Below are positions 1 through 11,147 of a stretch of 64,000 bases of DNA, piece by piece. The position numbers and the translations under genes are program-made. The stretch is taken from contig JAINUG010000026.1 in the NCBI GenBank assembly GCA_029706075.1, positions 4,137,001 through 4,201,000 on the forward strand. The letters run 5' to 3'. Below the pieces are notes generated by a model. That model searched no databases. It was not told the origin of the DNA and was given only the letters and a program-made list of their open reading frames with translations. The stretch's first letter is position 1. Each line of letters starts with the position of its first letter. The DNA comes from Aldrovandia affinis. Its lineage: Eukaryota > Chordata > Actinopteri > Notacanthiformes > Halosauridae.

Positions 1-374
1 AGCTGGAATAGTATCTAGGTTCCGATTTAATAGGAATACTACCTGAATTTCAAAAGTAATCAAAAAGTGATCCGATAGTACAGGATTATGGGGAGACACT
101 ATGATATTCTGAACATCGATACAATAGGATAACACTAAATCTAAGGTATGGTTGTGGCAGTGGGTTGGTTCAGACACATTTTGAATAAAACCAACAGAGT
201 CAATAATAGCTGCAAAAGCCAATCCTAGAGAGTCACTGTCATTATCAACATGTGTTGAAATCTCCAACAATCACAACTTGATAAAGACTCTGCAAACTCA
301 GAAAGAAAAACAGTATATGGTCCAGGTGATCTATAGTGCATAACAAGTGCTTCAAAAGAGGAGAACTTATACTG

Positions 375-482
375 CGGCAGTGTTAGCATAATGGTTAAGG
401 AACTGGGCTTGTAACGCAAACGTTGCAGGTTCGATCCCAGGTGGGGCACTGCTGTTGTACCCTTAAACAAGGTACTTGTTCG
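375..482 (+). repeat. tRNA-derived SINE inserted in the L2
   Basis: The stretch has a tRNA-like head: an A-box-like TTAGCATAATGGTTAAGGAA and a B box GGTTCGATCCC, then the CCCTTAAACAAGGTACTTG tail motif common to teleost SINEs. L2 endonuclease frames continue on either side, so the SINE is the younger insertion. A relative is at 20879-21030. Confidence 0.7.
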
Positions 483-770
483 CACTAAGCCAGGCTTCAG
501 TGAAACTAACCAGGTCAAAACTATGGTCAGTGATTAGTTCATTCACAAGAACCGCCTTGGGGGAAAGTGATCAAACATTTAACAATCCACATTTAAGAGA
601 TGTCTTATTACAGGCAACACTTACAGCAGGCTGAGAGGTTTTAATATAAATAAGATTATGTACACAAATGCCACGACAGCCAGTGTGCTCAGATAGCTTT
701 TTATTTCTTACACCATTTCCAAAATGAGGGACAGACACAGTCTCAATAGCTAAGCTAGTCACAGGTTTTT

Positions 771-1699
771 CTAAGCTAGCAGACAGTAGTTTAGGACCAA
801 AAGTCTGCTGCCTGGCTGAAAGGTCACAAATTTAGCAGGTTTACACCTGTTAAAAAAGTTTCTAGATAATAGAAGAGCACCTCTCCAGCTCGGATGGAGT
901 CCGTCTCTCTTCAGTAAACCAGGCTTTCCCCAAAAAGTAGACCAATTGTCTATGAAGCCCAAGTCGTTGTCAGTATACCAGTTAGCCAGCCAGCGATTTA
1001 GCAATGCAAGTCTACTGTAGACTTCATCACTCCTACGGGCTGCCGATAAGGCATGAGATAATTACTTACCAACTGAGTGTTTTTGCGAGCTTACACACTG
1101 AAACAAAAATATTTTGAGTGATCTCCGACTGCCTAAGTCAAACATCATTGGTGCCTGCATGGATAATAATTTTAGAATATTTACGATTATTTTTAGCTAG
1201 CACCTTTAAGTTTGCCACAACATCGGTATCTCTGGCCCCAGGCAAACATTACACTATGGATGCTGGTGACTCTATTCTCACGTTTCATAAAATGGAATCG
1301 CCAATAATCAGCTTTCTCAGTAGGTGTATTACTGAGTGGGGAGAAACGATTCGAAACCTGAGTTTGGTGTATGACCTCCTTTGGTGTATGGCGACTATGC
1401 CTCCCTCAAACCGTGACAAAAACGCCTTGCTGCAAAGGCTCTGCCGGGGGAATAGCACTGATATCTGGGCTATTTAAACTCCCTGGTGTGTCCGGTGCTT
1501 GTAAAAAGACTATGTAACTCTCTCCCTCCTGAATTTGGCGAAGGGTCCGGACACGGTCCTCAAGCTCAACTACTTTCTGCGCCAATTCGAAATTAAGCTG
1601 ACACTTCCTACAAATACCAGTTATGCTAAACTTGGCATCAGAACTAATGCTAAACATATTGCACTCCAAGCAGGAAATAAGGGAAGAAACCATCATCAA
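771..1699 (-). pseudogene. L2 LINE ORF1 remnant (cysteine/coiled-coil plus esterase-like)
   Basis: Two minus-strand reading frames represent ORF1. The piece at 1406-1699 has CLECNMFSIS followed by ICRKCQLNFELAQKVVELEDRVRTL, a cysteine-pair and heptad pattern seen in L2 ORF1 proteins. The piece at 771-1004 carries [13 protein letters not shown] and LHPSW, typical of the SGNH-esterase domain of these ORF1s. They are not in one continuous frame. ORF1 proteins of this group bind element RNA. No intact protein is encoded. Confidence 0.6.
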
Positions 1700-1810
1700 A
1701 TTCCTTACCGTAAGTTTGTTTTCTTGATGGGAGAACAGAAAACCACAGGGTTGGAGTCCCTTAAATTATCAAATCCACGCAGATTCGACGAAAATGTAGG
1801 TTATGAATAA

Positions 1811-2646
1811 AATGAAAATATTGCAGCCAATGTATTTGGTATTTCACGTGATCGTAGTGATTAAGTTATTTAGAAGGAGGAGTTATATCCCAGGCAGCAT
1901 AGGCATTGGTGAATTTCCCTTTGTGCCAGCTGGGCCTGCTCTTTGTCCCGAGCCTCATGATGAATCATCCTCACAACTTCAAACACAGTCGCCAGGCTCG
2001 TCATCAGGAAAAGGGGGTACCCTTCCAGTGCCTGTCTTTAGGTGTGCTCTGGCATCCATAGGAAATCTGCAATCACCTCTCCTTGATCGGATGACAGGCG
2101 TCTTCTCCCATCTCTCTCTAGCCAGGAGAAGATTTTTGGATCCAACATCCACTCTGGGTTCAAAAGTTCCATTTCAAAAAAAGTTATCCAGTTGTACTAC
2201 CTCCTCAAGCCTATAGGTGATGCCCTCTGCCCACATTCTCCACCATATTGTGGTGTCCCTTGGGGATGGGCAACACTCATGGACCGTGAAGTCCAAAAAC
2301 ACAAAGTCCACAATCCTTACTCGTCGTTGTTATCCGTAATCCAGTCCACAAATCCAGTTCAGTTCTTCAGGCAGTCCACAAGTCGGTACACAAAGCAGGG
2401 TCCTCAAACAATCCAATTCAATCACGAACAACAATCCAAAAACATGGATTCTTCTCACACTCTCCACAACCACCAACCTACTCCCTCACAGTGTGACAGG
2501 AATCAGTCCTTTAAATAGGCCCCCAAATGGCCTTCAGCTGTCCGTAGTCCTAAAGGCTTAACTTGGTTCAGGTGCGGGACTGCGGGACTGGGAACCCAGT
2601 CCAGTGGCTCCAATGTGTTAAAGGGCCAGGCACAATATATATTTAT
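1811..2646. other. gene-free stretch, possibly LTR-like
   Basis: No recognisable coding sequence. The two plus-strand open frames here have no family features. A TTTAAATAGG TATA-like motif near 2509 followed by GC-richer sequence hints at an LTR, but I found no matching ends or target duplication. Confidence 0.3.
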
Positions 2647-2647
2647 A

Positions 2648-2796
2648 ATAATGAGGAAATCACCACACATACATACACACACTTCACACGTATTCACAAC
2701 CAGGGGACTCATGCCATACACGCATGAGTCCCCTGGTTGTGAATACGTGTGAGGTGTGTGTATGTATGTGTGTATGTGTGGTGATTTCCTCATTAT
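2648..2796. repeat. long near-perfect foldback (inverted repeat, 9-nt loop)
   Basis: The left arm 2648-2713 is complementary to the right arm 2723-2796 almost throughout. It begins ATAATGAGGAAATC, ends GGGGACTCATG, and is mirrored by CATGAGTCCCC ... GATTTCCTCATTAT. The right arm has an extra 8 bases of TATG/TGTG repeat. The loop is about 9 nt. This is a foldback MITE or a snap-back duplication. It lies in or near the jagn1 intron. Confidence 0.9.
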
Positions 2797-3335
2797 GCTC
2801 GGACATGGCCTGGGAATAATTTAGTGTTAACAATGATTTTTTAAATATGAATCACAGTGAAAATGTGTTTTCTAGAATAGCAGATTAAGCCTAGTCAATG
2901 TTCGAGCCAGGACTCAAAATAGGCGTGATCTGGCAAATGCATGCAAATCAGCATGACTGTGACATGCTGATACCCCCTTTTCTTGGTCCATTGATACAGC
3001 TGAATTATAAAAGCACAGAATGCACTGCACAGTCTAAAAGAAATGCTACAAGAATATCTCAGACCATAAGCAACGACAGGATTATTGCAGACAAATAAAG
3101 TAAAATAAAACAATATTGAGCATCTTAATGTTCAACAGCCTGTCAAAATGGATATTTAAGTGGACAGTAAAGAAGGTAGACACAAAACGCACACAAAACA
3201 TTCTGACTGACACAGATGGACCAAAGCAAACTGAGCAATGAGGGGGAACAAAACGACGGAAACAGCCTGGCAGTTGTAAACGTGATCAAGGTCAGATCGA
3301 CATTAAAACCTCAAGACGATCAAGAAGCGTTATTA

Positions 3336-3572
<237 letters not shown>

Positions 3573-3949
3573 TTAGCTGCGGGAATACGTTTTAACGAAC
3601 TGACAAGGTTTCCCATAACTGTATCCATTTATTTCCGCCATATCGATCAACCGTTACAACCGGCACTCAAGAAATACGTCCGATAATTAACATTAGCTAG
3701 ATAGCTCATAGTTGAAAATGATATAGCTGGATGTGGAGCGTGATCGCTAGCTAAAACGTCTTCTTCGTTTGAGGCAAATGTATATAATCGCTCGGCTAAT
3801 AATAGCTTGCTAGCTAGCGTGTACTGTTGCATTTTAGCTGCAAGTTGACATGGTCTAATCAGCATGCTCTCTAACGTTAACTAGCTTGCCGGCTATCGAG
3901 AAAGCAACATAGGCTTGCTATCTAGATAGCTGAACTGGCACTTCTGTGT

Positions 3950-4140
3950 ACAGAGACTACAGCGATTAGCTCTCTACTTACTGTACGTTCTTATGAAGCT
4001 TTGAAAGACGATGGCGGATATATAATTAGAGAGAACTCATATAAATGTCCAGTGCATTTTACCGACAAAGACCTCGTTGTACTATTCAGACAGTATGCCT
4101 TTTTATCTCTCCAGCAATGTACAATCCGGAAGCACACGAT
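3950..4140 (-). promoter_or_regulatory. jagn1: putative jagn1 promoter region
   Basis: About 0.55-0.7 kb upstream of the jagn1 ATG lie GATGGCGG (4009-4016, YY1-like) and CCGGAAG (4126-4132, ETS-like), two motifs frequent in housekeeping promoters. The start site cannot be placed. The motifs are written on the plus strand, so a divergent transcript is also possible. Confidence 0.35.
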
Positions 4141-4443
4141 TGCTTAAAAATCTCCTCTTCTAATTTGACGAAAGAATGACGACATATCCTGTGCCTTTTG
4201 GCCCCAAGCCACCGGTTGAAATTTTCAAAATAAAAGGACTGGAATTATTTCCAAAACGTTGTGGTCTTGTCGATCATTTAAAATATACAATATAATTAAA
4301 CAAAAATATCAAAGTAGTGAAAAAGTAAATTACACTTGAATACTCCAAGTGGACTTGAATACCCCAAATGTTTCTGCTTCCACTACCTGACCTGGCAAAC
4401 TGTTACATGCATTGACAGGTCATGTGTGGACATCTGACACGTG

Positions 4444-4692
4444 TTAAAAAAAAAAAAAAAAACATTTTCTGATGCCCGTGCAAAATTTGCCTTTAACTAA
4501 TTTCCACCTATGTCCTCTTGCTCTGCTAACTGAACTCAAGTTAAAAAATCTTTGGTAATTCAGTCTGTTCATCCCTTTTATGAATTTAAAAACATAAATA
4601 AAATCCCCCCTTAGTCTCCTTTTTCTAAGCTTGAATTGATGAAGCATCTTAAGTCTTTCCTTGTAACGTTTACCTTTCATACCAGGTACCAA
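4444..4692 (-). pseudogene. non-LTR retrotransposon reverse-transcriptase C-terminal fragment
   Basis: A minus-strand frame carries KRRLRGDFIYVFKFIKG and RGHRWKLVKGKF, the conserved tail of a jockey/CR1-like RT protein. The same family occurs on the plus strand at 5095-5736, so two 3' fragments lie in opposite orientation about 0.5 kb apart. A poly-A/T run (4446-4461) sits at the fragment end. Confidence 0.7.
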
Positions 4693-5094
4693 TTTAGTTG
4701 TCCTTCAATGGACAATGGTATCGCGTAAAAAACCTTACTGTTACAGAAACTACGATGATATATCAGGTCCTTAGTAAACCCAAACCACTCGAACCATTTG
4801 AGTGGCAATTTGATCACTCCTGATGAAGGAGCATGGAATGTCCAAACCATGTACGAAACGTCCGCGACCGCACAAGTCCTCAGTGAGATGAAGAGGTACC
4901 AGTTAGTGAGAGGTTGATCAGAGTACACCTCAACTCTTCTGCAAACTCACCATCCTGCAATGCTATGCACCAACCAATGAAGCTGAAGAGGAGGCCATTA
5001 AAAAGTCACTATGGATCAGCACACCAAACTTAATGCCTATGTCACATACCACAATTTTGGGGTTATACCTATCGTACGTTCTGTAAACTGTAAA

Positions 5095-5736
5095 CTGTAA
5101 AGTTATGCATGTGGGAAATAAAAACATTAGACAGGAGTATTATATGGGAGGAGAAAAGTTAGTAGGTGTTCAATTTGAAAAAGACTTAGGAACTGTAATT
5201 GATCAAAGCAGTGTGCTACAGCGGTGAAAAAAGCCAACAGGATGCTGGGATACATAGCCAAAAGTATTGAGTATACATCAAAGGAGGTTATATTAATGTT
5301 ATATAATACCTTTGTCAGACCTCACTTAGAATACTGTGTGCAGTTCTGGGCACCGCACGACAAGAAAGATATAGAAGCTCTTGAAAAAGTTAAAAGGGCA
5401 ACTAAACTGATACCTGGTATGAAAGGTAAAAGTTATGAGGATAGACTTAAGGCACTCAATCTATTTAAGCTTAGCAAACGGAGACTTAGGGGGGATTTGA
5501 TTGAGGTTTTTAAATTCCTAAAAGGGATTAACAAAGTGAATTACCAAAGATTTTTTAAGATAGGTGGGGTCAGAACAAAAGGCCACAGGTGGAAATTAGT
5601 TAAAGGCAAATTCCGCACAGATATTAGGAAGTTTTTCTTTACACAGAGAGTTGTCAATGCCTGGAACAGCCTGCCAGGTCGGGTAGTAGAGGCTGCCACT
5701 ACCGGTATCAGAATAGGCCAGCAGTGGGGCTTGTGA
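5095..5736 (+). pseudogene. non-LTR retrotransposon reverse-transcriptase C-terminal fragment
   Basis: The open frame at 5224-5736 (170 aa) has KKANRMLGYIAKSIEY, YNTFVRPHLEYCVQFW, KRRLRGDLIEVFKFLKG and FFTQRVVNAWNSLP, the typical C-terminal third of jockey/CR1-like RT proteins. Weaker homologous sequence precedes it in other frames from about 5095 (VMHVGNK-like). Finger, palm and endonuclease domains are missing, so this is a 5'-truncated, inactive copy. The frame runs on into the SINE tail at 5706, which supplies its stop. Confidence 0.75.
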
Positions 5737-5802
5737 GGGGGAGGGGATAGTTAGAATAATAAAGGGTACAATTGGACACCAAACTGGGAAAAAAACTGAG
5801 GA
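5706..5802 (+). repeat. SINE tail fragment (family shared with 19290, 33299, 36663, 46052)
   Basis: The tail signature GGGTACAATTGGACACCAAA then CTGGGAAAAAAACTG matches the 3' ends at 19490, 33635, 36935 and 46225. The tRNA-like head is absent. It overlaps the stop of the upstream RT fragment. Confidence 0.6.
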
Positions 5803-5845
5803 AAAAATTGCATAAAAATGATAAAATAAAAAATAAAAAAACACT

Positions 5846-6545
5846 GACAGGCCTGATAACTTTGACAGGCAGATGGGACTTAACATGAACATGTCCGAAA
5901 TCAAAGCGATGTATGTGAAATTCATCCCCACAGCACCCAGTCTTGTGAATGGTTATCCACTGGAGTTTGTGGAAGACTTCTCTTACCTGGGAAGCCTTAT
6001 CAGTAAGGACAGTGGGGTCCAAAAGACATAACGGCAAGGCTGGGAAATACTAATGTGCCTTCTCCAAGCAGTACAGCCTCAAAACAAAGATCCACCTGTA
6101 CAACAACAATAGTTACAGCGTGAAGTCCATTCTGCTGTATGGATCTAAATGCTGGTGAGTAGTCAAAGCAGACATAAAGAAGGTGGATGTTTTCTATAAT
6201 GGATGCCTCAGGAGAATATGCCATGTTTTGGCCAAACAAAATCTCCAACCACCAACTGTATAGGAAAACCTGAAGCTGGAGCATCACACAATAAATAAAA
6301 AAAAGAAGACTGAGATGGCAGGGCCATGTGATTAGAATGGAGCAGGATTGTATCCCAAGAACTGCCTTAAGATAGACACCACCAGGCAAAAGAAAACCAG
6401 GGAGGCCAAAAACCACCTGTTGCAGAACTGCAACGGATGAACTGGCCAAGATGAATCTGTCAAGGGAGAGGCACAACATGTTGCCAAGGACAGAAAGTTA
6501 TGGAGAGAGCTCATTGTAGCCCTAGGGGATGAAGAGGAGTAAGTC
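5846..6545 (+). pseudogene. second, unrelated non-LTR RT C-terminal relic
   Basis: Reading across frames on the plus strand gives LEFVEDFSYLGSLISKD, QYSLKTKIHLYNNN, SILLYGSKCW, TRQKKTREAKNHL and DRKLWRELIVAL. This is the post-RT region of an RTE/CR1-like LINE. Several stops and frameshifts interrupt it. The opposite-strand open frames in this interval are shadows. Confidence 0.65.
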
Positions 6546-8484
6546 TAAGTAAGTAATGCCTCAATATCTAGTCAGCAGGTGCCTGCAGGTTGCTAACTGT
6601 CCTTAATGAGATTTGCATCTCTTCTCCCATCCAGTCCACTCTTCTGTAATACACTGTGTGGCTTGTAGAGTGGAAAATAGCTCCCTGCATGAGTGCGGAG
6701 GTATAGAAGTAACGCGAGAGCATTGTGCAATTTTGTTAGAATTGTTACAATTCTAAAATAGTCAGATATAAACACTGAGAGCAGGCCATTCAGCCCATCT
6801 AGGCTACATTATGTTAGAGTGCAGCAACCACTGTGTCAAGACTGGTCTTGAACGCATTACAATGTGTAAAGTTGCATAAAGCTGTATTTTATATACAAAT
6901 TATTACATATTATGTGCTAACTTGCCATGAATGCTGACACGGTACCTCTATCACAATATATAATTTTAATCTCACGTTATACTCATATTAAAGCACCTAA
7001 CTGCAGTATAACACAACACAGGTGGGACTTGAACCCACAATCCCCAGCTCCAGCTCTGATGCCTTATCTCTTAGGCCACTGGACCTGTCAGCAAGTAAAT
7101 TATCTATGGTGCAGAGAGGGGGCTTTCAACATTAATATATGCCTTGTCAATACTGTCAAAAATGCAGTCTGGTAGAGTTACAAAGGTAGTCTTTGTAACA
7201 AAGATTGGATAATTTCACATTTCCGTATTACGCCTTGACTCCGATAATCCCAATTTCTAGCGGCTGATGACTTATCCAGTTATGCCTTATACAGGACAAA
7301 TTGAGACGTGATTGTTGTGGTCAATTGTAGTCTGACTTAAACTAAGAATTTGATTTGTGTTGTTCCCTTATATGGTTTTCATTTATTTACCACCCAATAA
7401 TACTATGATGATATTAGGCAAAGGTGGAACTGTTAGAGACAAGCTTTGTCATTATAAAACATTTAAAGTTATGAAAAAAACAGTTCGACTTGGCACATTT
7501 ACAGGTGTGATAGATTAGGGTCTAACACCTCACACACACAATTTAATTTATACTGTATAAGGACTGTTTCCTATGGCTGGGGTGAGTCTATCCGCTTCCC
7601 TGTCCTGGATGGTGAAGCTACCATGCCCTTGTTTATGTTTCTTTTCCAGTATAACCTCCATACAGACACACCTTTGTTAGACCTTACCCTTTTGGTAGCT
7701 GCACCTGCATTGCCCACATCTTGGAGGGTCAAACACAAGTATAAACAAAAAGCCATAACACACACAAAGTTGTTTTCATAAAACATCATATTAAATGTGA
7801 AATGAATGACAATAGTGTTGCTGCCTGGTTAAATGTGAAGAGACGTGGTACAAATGTATTTGTGAAGACAGCTTGCATGAAAGGTGGCATGAGAGAGGCC
7901 CAGCCATATCCTAACCAGCCAGAGAGATTTGACCACAGGACTCAAGTGCTGTGCAAAGAGGGTGTCTGGACATGGGGGTAGTTCTGAAGTAGTTGTCTCA
8001 TTTAAGGGGATCTTAGATGTTTGAGAGAATATTTGAATCCTTCGAAACGTACTTCACTGACCTGCAGAGTCAGAGCACATTGAGCACACATAAAGTAACA
8101 AAGCAGTGTTCCAGTTTTGGGGCGTACAAACTAAAAGTCTCCACATTTGTCTTGTGATTGACTTTGGTGATTGCAAAGAAGACTAGCTTCAACAGATCTG
8201 AGGGCATGAATGGGATGACATTCAATTAATATGTCAATTATATTCTGGTGCTTGACCATTTAGTGCTTTAAATACAAGAATACCTTAAAATAAATTCTAA
8301 AACATACATACATATACAGTAAGGATCAGTGTAAGGATTCAAGCACAGGGTATATGAGAGCTCTCTTCTTTTTTTTGCATCAATATCATTGCTTCTGCAT
8401 TCTGGACTAATTAGTCTGCAGGGAACATGCACACATTAGTCTCTCTACTTCTCAAAAATATAGATAAAATGCTATTTTTGGTTT
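6546..8484. other. gene-free stretch
   Basis: AT-rich sequence without a supported gene apart from the tRNA-like relic at 7018-7092. The minus-strand frame at 7571-7789 has no family features. Confidence 0.4.
7018..7092 (-). tRNA. tRNA-Arg-like pseudogene or SINE head
   Basis: Read on the minus strand, the segment has an Arg-tRNA-like D arm (CAGTGGCCTAAGAGATAAGG) and a strong T arm (GTGGGTTCAAGTCCCAC). An acceptor-like ACAGGT/ACCTGT pair closes it. The anticodon arm is not well formed and no 3' SINE body follows, so I treat it as a tRNA-derived pseudogene. Confidence 0.45.
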
Positions 8485-8700
8485 TCTCTGCCAGAAAGGT
8501 GAAACTTGGCCACAAATGATCCCAAGCATACCTCAAAATCAACCATGAAATGGTTAACTGACCACAAAATTACTGTTTTGCAATGGCCATCTCAGGCTCC
8601 AGACTTTAACCTGACAGAAAATCTATGGTTTGAATTGAAGAGGGTAGTCCACAAGTGCAGACCAATGGATCTGAAGGATCTTGCAAGATTTTGTAAATGA
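8485..8700 (+). pseudogene. Tc1/mariner transposase fragment (C-terminal catalytic part)
   Basis: The 64-codon frame reads NDPKHTSKSTMKWLTDHK and LQWPSQAPDFNLTENLWFEL, the region around the second Asp and the final Glu of a Tc1 DDE transposase. The usual DLNPIENLW has decayed to DFNLTENLW. No inverted repeats were found around it. Confidence 0.75.
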
Positions 8701-8869
8701 CATGGACATTTTGGAAATGACGAAAATATTTTTCTCTGAGCAACTGTATTAGTATAAAATAATATAATTTCCCATGTTTTGAGCATATTACATAGTTCAT
8801 TACCTGTATTGTTTATTTTATACAGCCTTCTTTATTCATCTTTATCAAGGTTATGAATCATTTTTGGAG

Positions 8870-9140
8870 GTACAAATCCCCAGATGTGAGCAGAGCAGCT
8901 GATGGTAAGAAGTGGCAGAGGACTGGCAATGAACTAAAATAACAATGAACTAAAATAACAAACTAAAATAAACAAACTAAATTAAAGCCTGCCTCCTCCG
9001 AGGTGGGAATCCCCTTGCGGGGAACACACAACGAATACAGACAATCAGCGGCTTTCCACACTGCTTCCACACATCCACATATAACAGGACACTGCGCCTT
9101 CGTCCGGACTTCCTCTAACTCATACAGCCACACACATATT
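8870..9140 (-). mobile_element. Gypsy-family LTR fragment
   Basis: The sequence is the reverse complement of the middle-to-3' part of the solo LTR at 29679-30245: the GAGCAGAGCAGC end, the AACTAAAATAACAAAC A-rich run, the AGGCTGCCTCCT-like block and TCAGCGGCTTTCCACAC all correspond. The other LTR end is missing. Confidence 0.6.
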
Positions 9141-10414
9141 TGGTGACTTTTCAAGTGCTTCCTAAACCCATGCACACAGAGACACTCAAACTTTTCAGTC
9201 CAAGTTCTCTTTCAACACACACATACACACCAAGAGACCCTCGCCACTCTCCAGATAGAGTCCTCTGGCAATCAGCCCAGAGATAGTGATGTTACGTCTG
9301 ACACCGAAGCTCCGAAACCTGCTTAAAACTCGCCAGTCATGTTAAAATAACGAATGCTCTGGAGCTTGCTTTGTTAAGGAAATGATCACGTGAAACATGA
9401 CGTCTGAAGCAAACACTGCTTCGTTCCCTCAGTGAAACACGTGACTGGTTTGTTTTGTTGCGCACCAGGTGTGACAGGTTTGAAACAGGCTTCCCTATTT
9501 AATGAAAAAAAACGGAGCAAACCATGGGTTGTAGTAGTAGATGCGTGCATAGTCGTCGTTGTGAAGAGTGGATTAGATTGTGTTTATTTCAGTGTTGTGA
9601 TGGAGCCAGAGAGATAGTGGAGCTGCTGTTCTCAAGTGTGGGAAAACTTTGAATTGATATCTCCGAATAAGTGTAGCGGCGGAGCTTCGATACATACATT
9701 AACATGTGAGCATCCGCTACAGAATGTGACATCAATAAGAGTATGATTAGTTCCTTTGGTTAGGGACTCCGGACTTTAGCTTGGTGAGCTAATCGTGTCT
9801 TTTGTTGCATTGGAATCCTCGGTTCAAAATTCAGTGGCAGACCAATTCTCTTACATAAGGTTAGTCCTATGTACATATTTATGCTTACCGGCTGTTTGTT
9901 GCCAGTGACCATCAGATACACCATAGATGTACAAACAATATTGTTTCTTAATAGAAATCTTTGAGCCAACCAAATCAATCTATTTGTACAGCACATTCGA
10001 TATAATAGCATAATATATTTCACAACATATCACCGAATCACTGAATTATGTCTGCCCAATTGGCCCAATGACAGTCTGTCCATAAGGAACTTCAGTGTCC
10101 ACTTAAACCCTTACTCTATGTACCCTACTCTTCCACTTCATCACTTCGGTTGTCTTTCTTTATGCCTTTTGTTCTTCTGTCCTTGCGTTTACTGTCAAAA
10201 ATATTCACTGAATATTTTATTATCAAGTTTGAATCATATTGAAAAACATAAGTCAACAAGTATGAGCTGTTGACACAAGGGTAATCGAACCCGGTCTACC
10301 GTCTATGAGGGCAAAATCTTATTCTCTACAGTATACACACCAGACAGAAAATAGTGCAGTCATATATATTATATAGACTTGTTAGTCAGGTTTGTTGCAC
10401 TACATTCATTTCAA
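9141..10414. other. gene-free stretch with weak tRNA-like B boxes
   Basis: No coding sequence is supported. GGTTCAAAATTC (about 9822) and, on the minus strand, GGTTCGATTACC (about 10285) resemble B boxes and suggest decayed SINEs. Confidence 0.3.
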
Positions 10415-10428
10415 CCAGCAGATGGCAA
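10415..10428 (+). promoter_or_regulatory. CTCF-like core motif
   Basis: CCAGCAGATGGCAA fits the CTCF core CCASYAGRKGGCRS at 13 of 14 positions. Similar matches are at 33399, 51225 and 63862. Occupancy cannot be judged from sequence. Confidence 0.4.
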
Positions 10429-10459
10429 TGTGCATGCTCTCATATGAAGCTCTGAGTAC

Positions 10460-11147
10460 TGAACCCATTTTCGACAGTGTGTCGAAAACACGCAATGCTT
10501 CAGAAAGCTCAATTTCGCCATCACTACCCAGAGACACTCCACTGCTTTAGCGCAAGTTCTCTTCCAAGCACAGAGAGAGAGAGAAACTCCCCACTCTTCC
10601 GTGTGAGCCCCCTCTCTCTCTTCACAAGCACACACAGAGAGAGGCACAGACAACATTTCAGTGTGCCCTCTCTCTCGCTTTCCAGACGTGGAAATCCCCT
10701 TGCGGGGACCCATAAACACTTGCACGCACGCACGCACGCACGACAGACTACCAACTAATTCCCCACTTGCCCCACCTGCTCTTAAATAGGCTTGGCTCAA
10801 GTGGGACTCATGAGGCAATCACCTGTCTCTCGCTCACACACCTAATCACAAAACACCAAACAATTGACAAGCCACACCCAGTCACATTCTCACACACAAA
10901 CACAATCAGTCAAGTAAATTCCTCACTTGACATCCACACCAAATTGACTGATTGAATAATCAGTCCAATTATGGCCTTTGGAACAACCTTCCGGGCAACA
11001 GTTCACACTCTCGCAGTTTCACACCCTGCGAGAGTGCCAAACCTGCCCCTGGAAAGTTCCACTGTTCCAAAGGCCTCCACAGCCATGCTGTGGCAAAACA
11101 AAGGCAACCCTGCCACTCCCCTGTTGCCGAGACCAACGCCCTCCACA
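10460..11147 (-). mobile_element. solo LTR of the Gypsy family at 40.5-44.7 kb
   Basis: On the minus strand the element begins TGTGGAGGGC at 11147, like the LTRs at 44702 and 29679, and ends in CA at 10460. GTAC lies directly outside both ends (10456-10459 and 11148-11151), fitting a short target duplication. It shares CTCTTAAATAGGCTT (a TATA-like promoter motif) and GAGGCAATCACCTGTCT with the LTR at 44.3 kb. No internal coding region remains. Confidence 0.65.

Larger units (their letters stand above)
1..1810 (-). mobile_element. L2-type LINE, 5' portion, degraded and cut by window edge
   Basis: Minus-strand fragments in the order expected for a fish L2 LINE run from high to low coordinates: an ORF1-like coiled piece with CxxC-type cysteines (1406-1699), an SGNH-esterase-like piece (771-1004, with [17 protein letters not shown]), the endonuclease start (571-762, LKCGLLNV) and more endonuclease (225-372). 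Frames are broken, so this is a dead copy. A SINE interrupts the endonuclease. The element lies in or beside the first intron of jagn1. The family call rests on recalled L2 motifs. Confidence 0.7.

Noticed and set aside
1118-2216. Plus-strand frames of 119, 91 and 137 codons
   Set aside because: The first two are antisense to L2 ORF1 on the minus strand; the third has no family features.
6000-6514. Hydrophobic minus-strand frames that look like membrane proteins
   Set aside because: They are antisense to a LINE RT relic; apparent hydrophobicity is a composition effect.
7018-7092. Functional tRNA-Arg gene
   Set aside because: T and D arms are good but the anticodon arm does not fold to a standard loop, so it is listed only as a pseudogene or SINE head.
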